From Chryseosolibacter sp964551035 (lineage in GTDB: Bacteria > Bacteroidota > Bacteroidia > Cytophagales > Cyclobacteriaceae): a stretch of DNA of 64,000 nucleotides. Made by a program: the position numbers and the translations under genes. The number at the start of each line of letters is the position of its first letter. The stretch's first letter is position 1. A model generated the notes under the pieces. That model searched no databases, was not told the DNA's origin, and saw only the letters and a list, made by a program, of their open reading frames with translations. Below, in pieces: positions 36,601 through 44,721 of the stretch. The DNA is taken from contig CAZKBK010000009.1 in the NCBI GenBank assembly GCA_964551035.1, positions 62,001 to 126,000 on the forward strand. The letters run 5' to 3'.

Positions 36601-37788
36601 GCCTTCTGACAACTCATTGTAGATCATCTCTCCCAGATGCATGTCCGAGAACCGGACTTCCTGTTCATAGACCTCAAGCAAACCCGAATCCACTGCTTCG
36701 TCGAGCAACGCGTTCATTTGAGCTGCTTCGCCCTGAAGCCAGTCGAGTATGACCTGGCGGTTAAAGCGTCCCATGCAAGCCATGATGCAGACCACCTCAT
36801 AGGCGGCGGGTGAAAGTTTTTTCACGTGCTCAAGGAGCATGTTTTGCGCTTCCTGGCCCTCGTACTGTTCCAGCACGGCCTCCGCGTCGCAATGGAAGCC
36901 ATCATTCCCGCGCCAGAGCAAGTCACTGTTGCGCAGACTCTCAAGCAACGCCTGAAGGTGGGAAGGATTTCCTCCCGTCAGCTTATCGCAGGTGTCGATA
37001 AGGTCCGCGTCGCATTTCGCCCCCAACGTCATTTCCATGAACATGCTGACCTCCTCCCTGTTGAGGCCTGTCAACAAAATATTTTCGACCCGCTTTTCCC
37101 TTAGCCGCAACTCTTCGATAAGCTGTCCCAGCAGGCTGACTTTATTTTGCGGCGCTTTGCAAGTGCCGATCCAAATCAACTTTTCGTTCGACAGGTTGAG
37201 CAACAGGTACTTTAACAGGTTGATGCCGGAAACGTCGATCCATTGCAGGTCGTCCGTAAAGAAAAACACCGGCCGCCTGTAGAAATCCGCAAGGAATTCA
37301 AAAAACCGTTTAAAGAGCGGGTAGAGTTGGTTTTCTATAGTGAGGTGAAATCCCGCCGGGCCGGGCATTTCCTTTCCGAAGATCAACGACAGTTCCGGCA
37401 CATAGTCGATGAGCAGAAGGAAACTTTCACCGAGATATTCCTTCAGCTTGTCGGAAAATTCATGAAGTTCCGATTTGCTGGACTGGTTGAATATTTTGCC
37501 GAGATAATCGGAAATGCAATACTTGAATCCAAAGTATGGAATGTTCTGATACTGCTGATAGTGTCTGGCGATCAGCACCGGATATGTCGACTCGATGCCC
37601 TGCAGGTAGTTTTCGACAAGCAATGTCTTCCCGGTTCCGCTGTACCCCGACACCAGGACGCCCGACAGCGATGGGTTGGCATTCGCACGCATCCGCTGCA
37701 CGAGGTCATCCAACTGCTCGTTCACCGCTACCTTTATCACCACCCGCTGACGGACCTGGGCTACCCTGCGTTCAAGTTCTGGTTGCAT
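33640..37788 (-). CDS. AAA ATPase-TPR-GAF sensor histidine kinase (NarL-partner type)
   Basis: A 1382-residue cytoplasmic protein. Walker A GYSGTGKTLLVEN (residue 48 on) and FFFTDDLQWID (Walker B) form an AAA_16/STAND-type ATPase; about residues 420-1000 are helical TPR-like repeats; a GAF domain lies about 1020-1150 (FMILPVTISGHLSMVIYLEN); a short coiled coil leads to a HisKA_3 dimerisation helix ERKRIARDLHDSLGSLL with phosphorylatable His 1194, and an HATPase_c domain with QELVQNVIKHA and MVEDNGVGL. No transmembrane helix. It resembles the large Ser/Thr-kinase/ATPase/GAF/HK proteins but lacks the N-terminal kinase. No regulator is adjacent; the NarL-type regulator at 50812 is the nearest candidate partner. 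Confidence 0.9.
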   Translation of the reverse strand: MQPELERRVAQVRQRVVIKVAVNEQLDDLVQRMRANANPSLSGVLVSGYSGTGKTLLVENYLQGIESTYPVLIARHYQQYQNIPYFGFKYCISDYLGKIFNQSSKSELHEFSDKLKEYLGESFLLLIDYVPELSLIFGKEMPGPAGFHLTIENQLYPLFKRFFEFLADFYRRPVFFFTDDLQWIDVSGINLLKYLLLNLSNEKLIWIGTCKAPQNKVSLLGQLIEELRLREKRVENILLTGLNREEVSMFMEMTLGAKCDADLIDTCDKLTGGNPSHLQALLESLRNSDLLWRGNDGFHCDAEAVLEQYEGQEAQNMLLEHVKKLSPAAYEVVCIMACMGRFNRQVILDWLQGEAAQMNALLDEAVDSGLLEVYEQEVRFSDMHLGEMIYNELSEGRKLELHYKIANLFYSREAERLNSTDVILMASSFNQSLEQVKADGRLQLAAELNYQAGKILQNDKAYDQARYFFKMSAEMLKECPWENVSEQVWLVYMDRARTEYYLGDYDLAEIHLDYLLERINDPLKRSKVFELKITINNHLARYQKVVWILRESLGELGLSLPLDEGLLHDEVDRLREILAQREVGAPEDLADDPPHPDHSEAILRLLYVGGMSLHHTSDVLMTWAALQIILTANREKPSAVKAIGYVSYGRMLIIAGDIRKGYEFGTKGLALNKSLEDITLRCRVFGVFAFYIQTWTKDFSESKALLELAAEAGRKAGDLIGIYILKTHQLNLHVISGLPLKGLAQWDFEGSYPGMELTYYITHYQKSLIRFLTGEASVFSIPRQNPSSLAGRLTIQEEKFYRNYVWGRYYFLFGHYELAARAADDAHTNRKLQEASPLLPANLLVWFLGTTQNWYAYSSDERSGLTTRLAEVLHLFASWKDFAPSNYRPAWLLMKAEWERVNENETQASASFRESFESSGANIYHKAVTSELWAKFLLSRDLKDRQARTLLQTSIEAFRQWDAIAKARQLMQQFEAVLPGDSNRAQAIDIETIQYELSGDMEVQSLVKKLMVLLLRVSGSTHVAVELVEDTGDRIWYDELSLLHDPHDRQPVPNSMLLMALKSQNAVVVNELKAERGLRGVDDLQAKGVQSFMILPVTISGHLSMVIYLENIFKRNWYLPDRIKSVKITANQGAVMIENARIHEHSVKLNEDIRKEMMEKERLSSVIEAQKDAHLKALMQAQDNERKRIARDLHDSLGSLLSSVRLRFNGLQHEFFQRVPEKAQRFDDSLKLLDEAIDELRQISHNMVPVSLSRFGLQSALQTFVAQVNAAGQLDVNLQILGLDARLPEEMEVRVYRICQELVQNVIKHARATTLRIQIILHNDALNMMVEDNGVGLTKESMAKGFGFSTIQSNVDLFRGTFGIESQPGKGCLVLIDLPINL

Positions 37789-37818
37789 GAGATCGACGTT
37801 GACGACGTAAGGTAGGAC

Positions 37819-38010
37819 ATAATTGGGAATTACGAGATACGAATGTAGAATGAGGAATGGGAAGGGTGAGGTGAAATTGGAGGGTGGGCGTTGTGGATGG
37901 TTGAAAGGGGGAATAAAGGTACGAGGTAAGAGGTACGAGGTACGCTTCCCCCGCCGTAGCCTTCTTTGATCACCGGAGCCTTGGCGAAGGAGATGGCGAA
38001 GGCGGAGGTA
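37819..38010. repeat. Composite repeat relic R2
   Basis: Reverse-oriented fragments of the same repeat family as R1: a tract of ACGAATGTAGAATGAGGAATGG words, a GGGCGTTGTGGATGGTTGAA segment, GGTACGAGGTAAGAGGTACG words, and a GCCGTAGCC ... GCCTTGGCGAAGG palindrome. It separates the divergent kinase and glycosidase genes. Nothing else is seen in 37789-38143. Confidence 0.75.
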
Positions 38011-38143
38011 CGGTGGTCTGCTGTCAGATTAAGTCGAAACTCGTCGCCCCCCAATGCCTTCAATCCCGCCAATTCACCACTTTCAGTGATTCCCTTCCTT
38101 CATTTATCCGCTACTTTAGCGATCCTCCAACACCTGAAATTCC

Positions 38144-41100
38144 GTGATGCGACCTCGATGCTTGATTCCCCTGTTCCTTTTCGCTTCCACCCTGCAGTTC
38201 AATTCGGCGGGCGGCCAAAGCCCCACGTTGAGTCTCACCTGGGAACCGCGGGAAGACCTCAACATTCTGTTGCCCGCATCGGTCCGCGTTTACGAGGCCA
38301 ACGGCTACCTGCCTGACAGCGCACGTGTGCGGGCCATGTACGCCACCATCGACCTGCGCGACGACAACCTCACGCTCCGGGCGGTCGGCAGCAACGCCAG
38401 GCGCGAAACCACACGCGACGCGTACGCGCGCCACGACGCCATACTCGCCATCAACGGGGGCTACTTCTCCGCCGCCCGCTCGGAGAGCCTGCTCGTCTCC
38501 GATGGCAACGTCGTGGCACCGGGCCCGGCAAGGTTTACCCGCGGCGCCTTTGGGCTCGTCAACGGGAGGCCCGAGATCGTTTGGCCTTACGTCGCCGATT
38601 CCATTCTCTTCCACGTCGACGATCCCCTGGACAGGAAAAAGGCCCCAGCGACCGTTCTCCAAAAAACCTCGACCCCCTGGCATCCCACCCAGGCTGTTGG
38701 CGGCGGACCGGTATTGGTGAAAGCCGGAAAGATCCGGGATACAAGCCACGAAGAAGGATTCGGCGGAAGCCATCTGGTACGCCATCCCCGCACCGCCATC
38801 GGCTATGTTGACGAACATACACTGGTGGTCATGGTCGTCGACGGACGACAACATGCCAGCGCCGGCGTTACGATCACCGAGCTTGCACGGTTGATGCGCA
38901 GCGTCGGATGCCACGAAGCCGTCAACCTCGATGGCGGTGGATCATCCGCGATGGTCGCCGCCGATGAAGTCGTCAACGTGCCCGTGGACATACCCAATGG
39001 CAACCGCCACAGCCTCCGGAGAAATGCCAGCGCGCTGGTGGTCACCGAAGATGTGCCCTCGGAAGCAAAGGAGATCGTGGTCATCGATACCGACAGCAGG
39101 CAGTACATCGAGCGGGGCATCTGGAAGTACACCAATCACGTCAACTACTACGGTGACACGCCCTCGCGCGCCGCATTGGCGAACCCGTTAAACCGGGCCG
39201 TCTACCGCTTTGCGGATATCCGGCGCGACAGCTTTCAACTCGCCGCGTGGTGGACCGTCGATGCGCATAATACACCTTCCGCAATGTTCGTCCTTCATCA
39301 TGGCCGTTCCATCGACACCCTCCGCGTGGATCAGACGGACCACACCTACAACGGAAGGTGGCGCGTGTTTGGAAACTATCTCCTCACCACGGGAGACTAC
39401 CTTGAAGTGATCGGCACCGGCGACGGCCAACTGGTAACCGACGCCGTCCGCCTCGTCAGCATCGGCCACCTTGTAGAGCAACCCATGCGTGGAGACCTCC
39501 GCGTGGCCGTCATCAGCGACCTCAACGCAGGACTGGGCAGCGCCACCTACGAGTGGCAGGTGGATAGCATCATTCAAAGGATCCCGCGCGGCTGGAGACC
39601 GGACCTCGTTCTTTGTGGTGGAGATATGGTCGCGGGCATGGGTATCCGCGATACGGCGACAATTTCAAAAATGTGGAAGGGCTTTGACGAGCACATTGCC
39701 GGCCCGTTGCGGGAAAGCGACGTTCCCTTTGCGTTCACGATCGGCAACCATGACGGGCTGCGGTCCTATCCCCTGGAACGGGAAGCCATCAGGCGCTACT
39801 GGTCCGACCCCGCTCACCAAACCGGCCTCACCTTCGTTGACAAGAGCCAATTCCCGCATTACTATTCCTTCACAGCTGGCGATTGCTTCTTTGTTTCGTG
39901 GGACGCGTCTTCATCGAAGATCACGAAGGAGAATCTCGACTGGCTTGCGGAGCAGTTTGAAGGCGTCGAGGCGCGCAACGCACGGTTCCGTTTCGTGGTG
40001 GGGCACTTGCCCCTTTACAGCGTGGCGCAGGAACGGGACTCCAGGGGCAACGTTCTTGAAGACGGCGACGCGTTGCGCAAGCTCCTCGAAAAATACAAGG
40101 TCGACGTTTACGTGAGCGGACATCAGCATGCGTATTATCCCGGTAAACGCGGCGACCTTCAGTTGCTCAATTGCGGTGCCGCGGGCTCGGGGCCGCGCAG
40201 ATGGCTCGCCACCGACAAGGCGCCGGTGAACACCATCACCATCATGGACCTTTTCTATGAAAGGGATACGATCGTATACACCACCTATGACATCAGGAAC
40301 CGCGACTCAAAAAGTATGACCGTGTTCGACATCCATGAGTTGCCATCGTCGATCAGCGGCGTCAACGGGTTCGTCCTTCGCAACGACATTGTGGTGAAAA
40401 ACGCCGCGCACGGTGTCTTCCATTCTCTGGGAGATCGTGTTGCCGAAAGCCGCGGAACGGTTGAAGCCAGGATACACGACGGCAGGATCTCAATATCGGG
40501 CACCTTCGTCCCTGACGGCAAGCTCACCAACGCCGGCGCCGTGACCTTTCACAGGGGAAAGAACACCGAAGACGCCACGCCGCTGTTCACCCTAAAGGCG
40601 AAAGCAAAAAACAAACACACCGGTACGTTCAGCGGTGCGTTCGAGGTATCCGAAGAAATGGCCGAGCTCCTGAGCGCCGGCGGTTATTACGTACTGGTTC
40701 GGACGGAACAACATCCGGACGGCGCCCTGCGGGCGCAGCTTTATCCGTATCATAACACGCCGCCGCAACAGCCTGCGATTACTTCACACGCCAGCCGGCA
40801 CACGTACGGGATCCGCGACATCAAAGGGCTCTACCGAGTGTCGTGGGCCGGTGGCCGCGACCGGGATGGCGACTACGTTTCATTCACCTATCAAATCGCC
40901 TCCGACAGCCCCTTCCAAAATGTAATGTTGCAGGAGACTACGGGCAGGACCAGCTCCTTCAAGAAAACGGAAGCAGCGCTGTATGCCCTCCTCGGTGATT
41001 CACGTGAGGGTGAAGTCAGGCGATTGTATCACCGGGTGCTTGCGTCGGATGGACTGCACGTTTCAGCAGGCGCCGCGATGCCGTTGCGGCTAATGAAAAG

Positions 41101-41986
41101 CAATGAGCCCCTGACAGACTTTGTCGAGGTGGACCCTCCGGGTTACAGGTTTGCCGGAAAGATCGCGGATGCTGGCGGCCAGGGGTCCGGCGCCCTGTGG
41201 GACAAGGAGGGTAAACTTTGGCTGGCCGACTACGGTGGGGCATTGCATGTGAAACTTCCTGATGGCACCGGCGCGGCGTTCTCTCCCCTTCGCACCATCA
41301 CCGTCAACGGCCAGTCGTACACGCTGAGGCCGGTCAACGGGATTGGCCTTGACCTCGACGGAAACATCCTCGTGGGAAGCAACCGGTTTTTGTTCAAGAT
41401 AAACGCCGCCACGGGCGAAGGCATCGCCGCCTGGGAGGCACCCGCGGGCGAAAGGGCGATTACGTCACCGCGCGTGAACGACAAGGGAGAGATCTACGCC
41501 ATGTCGTTGTTTGCCGACGACCCGAACTATGTCCTCAGACAAAGTACAAACAAGCCCGGCACGTTCGAACTCGTCCGCACCATCAGGCTGCCCGGAAGAA
41601 TTCTCACCCGCACATTCGATATGACCCCGGACGGACGCACCCTTTACTTTCCGGACCCGGGGAGCGCGCTGATCCAGACCTTTACCAGCAAAGACGGCCT
41701 CACCTACCGGCGTGGTGAAGACATCACCTCCACCGCCGCGGGCTCGAACGCCATCGCGGTAACGGGTTCCCGCATCTTTGCTGCGGTCCGTCCGAGTGGA
41801 ATTTCCGGCGCAAGCCTCCACATGCGCGACAACCGAGGCAACGTAATGTGGACACTCCCTCTCCCCGAACTTGCAGGCGCCGAAGCCCGCGGCATTGCCG
41901 TGTCTGATGACCTGAAGACCGTGATTGTCTGTGCCTGGGATAAGGGCGGAGGATTTTACGAATTACGGGTTACGAATTTAGAATGA
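38144..41986 (+). CDS. Phosphodiester glycosidase-metallophosphoesterase multidomain secreted protein
   Basis: A 1280-residue secreted protein. After a signal peptide (1-24) comes a NAGPA/phosphodiester glycosidase domain (about 60-305; AILAINGGYFSA, AVGGGPVLVKAGK, VNLDGGGSSAMVA), a golvesin-like domain (about 312-450), a calcineurin-like phosphoesterase (455-690; VISDLNAGLG, LCGGDMVAG, IGNHDGL, VVGHLPLYS, SGHQHAYYPG), a CHRD-like domain (about 735-860), a fibronectin-type linker, and a beta-propeller-like region (about 1000-1280). Motif I of the phosphoesterase reads D-L-N where D-x-H is usual, so one metal ligand is replaced. Together the domains could remove phosphodiester-linked sugars and phosphate from glycans. 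The last residues (YELRVTNLE) are encoded by the adjoining repeat. Confidence 0.85.
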   Translation: MMRPRCLIPLFLFASTLQFNSAGGQSPTLSLTWEPREDLNILLPASVRVYEANGYLPDSARVRAMYATIDLRDDNLTLRAVGSNARRETTRDAYARHDAILAINGGYFSAARSESLLVSDGNVVAPGPARFTRGAFGLVNGRPEIVWPYVADSILFHVDDPLDRKKAPATVLQKTSTPWHPTQAVGGGPVLVKAGKIRDTSHEEGFGGSHLVRHPRTAIGYVDEHTLVVMVVDGRQHASAGVTITELARLMRSVGCHEAVNLDGGGSSAMVAADEVVNVPVDIPNGNRHSLRRNASALVVTEDVPSEAKEIVVIDTDSRQYIERGIWKYTNHVNYYGDTPSRAALANPLNRAVYRFADIRRDSFQLAAWWTVDAHNTPSAMFVLHHGRSIDTLRVDQTDHTYNGRWRVFGNYLLTTGDYLEVIGTGDGQLVTDAVRLVSIGHLVEQPMRGDLRVAVISDLNAGLGSATYEWQVDSIIQRIPRGWRPDLVLCGGDMVAGMGIRDTATISKMWKGFDEHIAGPLRESDVPFAFTIGNHDGLRSYPLEREAIRRYWSDPAHQTGLTFVDKSQFPHYYSFTAGDCFFVSWDASSSKITKENLDWLAEQFEGVEARNARFRFVVGHLPLYSVAQERDSRGNVLEDGDALRKLLEKYKVDVYVSGHQHAYYPGKRGDLQLLNCGAAGSGPRRWLATDKAPVNTITIMDLFYERDTIVYTTYDIRNRDSKSMTVFDIHELPSSISGVNGFVLRNDIVVKNAAHGVFHSLGDRVAESRGTVEARIHDGRISISGTFVPDGKLTNAGAVTFHRGKNTEDATPLFTLKAKAKNKHTGTFSGAFEVSEEMAELLSAGGYYVLVRTEQHPDGALRAQLYPYHNTPPQQPAITSHASRHTYGIRDIKGLYRVSWAGGRDRDGDYVSFTYQIASDSPFQNVMLQETTGRTSSFKKTEAALYALLGDSREGEVRRLYHRVLASDGLHVSAGAAMPLRLMKSNEPLTDFVEVDPPGYRFAGKIADAGGQGSGALWDKEGKLWLADYGGALHVKLPDGTGAAFSPLRTITVNGQSYTLRPVNGIGLDLDGNILVGSNRFLFKINAATGEGIAAWEAPAGERAITSPRVNDKGEIYAMSLFADDPNYVLRQSTNKPGTFELVRTIRLPGRILTRTFDMTPDGRTLYFPDPGSALIQTFTSKDGLTYRRGEDITSTAAGSNAIAVTGSRIFAAVRPSGISGASLHMRDNRGNVMWTLPLPELAGAEARGIAVSDDLKTVIVCAWDKGGGFYELRVTNLE

Positions 41987-42795
41987 CGAATGGAAAGGGC
42001 GGGGTTGAATTGTAGGTTGGGGCTTTGTGGATGATCGAAGGATGGTCAAAGTAGGAGGTACGAGGTACGGTGATCTGCTGTCAGACCGTAGTGTCCTTCC
42101 TCTTACGTCGGGCTAAGACACACCAACCACACAGACCGCCCTCCAATTCAACATTACCCCCGTACCTCGTACCTCTTACCTCGTACCTTAACGGACCGTT
42201 TCACCATCCACAACGACCTCGCTGAAATTCAACCTTACTCCTCCCGGCTTCGCAGGTAAATTCAGTAGCCCGCCTCGGCAAGCTCGGCGACCCCGGGTGG
42301 TCGGGATGCTTTGCCGCGACATTCGTCGCGGCCAGGGGAACCCTGTACCCCTCCGAGTTACCACATGCTTCATCAAACCACAACGACCAGGCTACCGTTC
42401 AACCCGTTCTGTCGCACCTTAATTGACCGTTCCACCAACACACAGACCGCCCCCCAATTCAACATTACTCCCCGTACCTCTTACCTCGTACCTTAATGAA
42501 CCGTCTCACCATCCACAACGACCTCGCTGAAATTCAACCTTACTCCTCCCGGCTTCGCAGNNNNNNNNNNNNNNNNNNNNNNNNNNNNNNNNNNNNNNNN
42601 NNNNNNNNNNNNNNNNNNNNNNNNNNNNNNNNNNNNNNNNNNNNNNNNNNNNNNNNNNNNCCCCCCAATTCAACATTACTCCCCGTACCTCTTACCTCGT
42701 ACCTTAATGAACCGTTTCACCATCCACAACGACCTCGCTGAAATTCAACCTTACTCCTCCCATTCGTCATTCTACATTCATAATTCGTCATTAAA
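41955..42795. repeat. Composite repeat block R3, with inverted left arm and an assembly gap
   Basis: The left part (41955-42090) is in reverse orientation: ACGAATGG tract, GTTGAATTGTAGG, GGAGGTACGAGGTACGG. From 42130 on it is forward: copies of CCCCAATTCAACATTAC, CGTACCTCTTACCTCGTACC, CCATCCACAACGACCTCGC and GAAATTCAACCTTACTCC at about 42140, 42450 and 42661. A GC-rich insert with GCCTCGGCAAGCTCGGCGAC and CGCGACATTCGTCGCGG palindromes lies between copies 1 and 2. The forward end, CATTCGTCATTCTACATTC onward, stops at the SusD terminator. The 895-bp interval holds no gene. Confidence 0.88.
42561..42660. other. Assembly gap (100 N) inside repeat block R3
   Basis: Exactly 100 N. The left flank ends in GGCTTCGCAG, as does the middle of copy 1, and the right flank resumes in a copy of the same unit, so the number of units is unknown. 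Confidence 0.97.
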
Positions 42796-42819
42796 AAAGG
42801 CCCCTCCGAAGAGGGACCT
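42793..42819 (-). terminator. Intrinsic terminator of the susCD transcript
   Basis: On the minus strand GGTCCCTC TTCG GAGGGGCC is followed by TTTTTT: a GC-rich stem, UUCG loop and U-tract, 63 bp after the susD stop. The repeat R3 begins directly after the T-tract. Confidence 0.9.
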
Positions 42820-42881
42820 ATTCACAGTTAACCCAAATTATGATTCAATCTACGTTGTCATTTTAAAGGTGCGATTGGCGC

Positions 42882-44708
42882 TTACCATCCCGTTGTCTGG
42901 GTCAGTGTATAACCTCTCGCGGCGTACTCGCTGATTTCGTTGTTTCCTATCGGCGCGAGGTAGACCCGGTCGGTGAAAGGATCCCGGTTAGACGCGTTTT
43001 CAGGAACATAGTAGCCTACCATATCAGCGGCGTTGGTGCCATCGTAGGTAACCACCGTGCCGTTGGCATGCTCGACCTGCAGCTTGCCTTCCTTGGCTTC
43101 AACCAACCACTCAGCGAACTCATTCGGAAAATCAACCCACGGTCCGCGAAGGAGATCGGGGTTCGTGGCTGCATCCATGTATTCGATCTTCTTCCAGCGC
43201 TTGATGTCGAGAAGGCGCGTGTGCTCGAAGACAAACTCCATACGGCGTTCCCGGCGGATCTCCCAGAGCAACGGAGAAACACTCGGATCGCGGTCAGGGT
43301 CAACAGGTATTGCTGCCAGCGTCAGCGGCGCAGTCTGCGTCACGCCCTTGTCCATGGCAACCTGGTCCAACGGACGGCTGCGGATGGCATTGATGGAAGC
43401 GTCGATGTCGGCCTGCGTCACCGCAGCTCCTCCAAGGTCGGCAAGTTCCGCTTTGGCTTCGATCCAATTCAGGACGACTTCGGCCAGACGCATCACGGGG
43501 GCATCGTTTGTATTCGTGTTCGACCCATACTTCGGAGGATAGGTACCTCCCGCATAGGTAGGTCCTTCCCTGTCTATGAACTTGTCGGCGTAGAGCAAGG
43601 TGGAAGACTGCGCCCTGGGCACATCCCAGAACGTGGCCTCAAACCGCGGATCGCGCGTAACGATGAGGCTGCCAATGTCAAACTGATCTGCGTTCGGCAC
43701 GGCAGAGTTCTGGTACGCCTGGCCATCGTTGGCGATGAAAGACCGAATGAGGTCGAGGTTCACGGCAGGACTCTGGCTTTCCGTTGTGTTCGAATACGAG
43801 GCAAGACAATGCGTAATGCCCAAAGCACCATCGTACGTTCTGTACATGAGCACCTCCGGGTTGCCGCCCAGATCCTCGGATCCGAACAACGAACGGAAGT
43901 CACTTCCAAAAGACCATTTACCCGATTCTATGACCAGGTCTCCCGCTTCCACGGCTTGCTGAAGGTATTGCGTTGCTTTCGCGTTGTCACCCTCGTGATA
44001 CTTTTGCCATGTTCCTTCGAAGAGCATAAATCTTGAAATGAAACCTGCTGCGATGTAACGGTTCAGGTACTGCTCGTTGACGTCCGAAAGGCGCATGTTA
44101 GCCAGCACGTAGGCAAAGTCTTCATATACCTTGTCCATTACCGTGGTGCGGTCATCCCGGTCTTTGTACAAAAGATCCAGCTCGCCGTCACCAGGGACGT
44201 GGTCGTAGTAGGGAACATCCCCGAATACGCTCACCAGCCTGCTGTACTCATAGCCTCTGAAGAACCTGGCGACAGCACTCCAGTGTTGATACGCCTCGTC
44301 ATCAAGGTACGTTCCCTTCATGGTCTCCACGCGCTCGATAAAAACGTTGGCTTTACGTACCCATGAGAAGTTCCAGGAAGGCCCGGCATAGGTACTCAGC
44401 CATGCCGCGGCTTCGCTTATCGAACCCCTGTCATCCGGCGCCTGCACTTCAAAGCTTCCCTGCTTTCCGGTTGACGTGAGGTCGTCAGAAAACGTGTATC
44501 CACGGAGTGGCGCGTAGTTCACACCAAAGCTCGTATTGTAGCCTACAAAGTATTGTTCGTAAAATCCGTTGGCGAACAGCCGCAGGTTGTTTTCACTGGT
44601 CCAGTACGTGTCATCGTTCATCACGGTCAGCGGCGGCCTGTCGAGGAAATCCTCGCAGCTGCCGAACACGAGCGCGATGGTTAACAATATGATTGAATAT
44701 CTTTTCAT
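42882..44708 (-). CDS. SusD/RagB family surface glycan-binding lipoprotein
   Basis: A 608-residue lipoprotein: signal peptide and lipobox FGSC with Cys 18, then EDFLDRPPLTVMNDDTYWTS. The TPR-like helices and the RagB/SusD C-terminal motif (APVMRLAEVVLNWIEAKAEL, IRRERRMEFVFEHTRLLDIK, RW) are clear. It caps the SusC barrel and binds the oligosaccharide or peptide substrate at the cell surface. It is 13 bp after susC and followed by a strong terminator. Substrate is not deducible from the protein itself. Confidence 0.96.
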   Translation of the reverse strand: MKRYSIILLTIALVFGSCEDFLDRPPLTVMNDDTYWTSENNLRLFANGFYEQYFVGYNTSFGVNYAPLRGYTFSDDLTSTGKQGSFEVQAPDDRGSISEAAAWLSTYAGPSWNFSWVRKANVFIERVETMKGTYLDDEAYQHWSAVARFFRGYEYSRLVSVFGDVPYYDHVPGDGELDLLYKDRDDRTTVMDKVYEDFAYVLANMRLSDVNEQYLNRYIAAGFISRFMLFEGTWQKYHEGDNAKATQYLQQAVEAGDLVIESGKWSFGSDFRSLFGSEDLGGNPEVLMYRTYDGALGITHCLASYSNTTESQSPAVNLDLIRSFIANDGQAYQNSAVPNADQFDIGSLIVTRDPRFEATFWDVPRAQSSTLLYADKFIDREGPTYAGGTYPPKYGSNTNTNDAPVMRLAEVVLNWIEAKAELADLGGAAVTQADIDASINAIRSRPLDQVAMDKGVTQTAPLTLAAIPVDPDRDPSVSPLLWEIRRERRMEFVFEHTRLLDIKRWKKIEYMDAATNPDLLRGPWVDFPNEFAEWLVEAKEGKLQVEHANGTVVTYDGTNAADMVGYYVPENASNRDPFTDRVYLAPIGNNEISEYAARGYTLTQTTGW

Positions 44709-44721
44709 GTTCGTTAATGTT

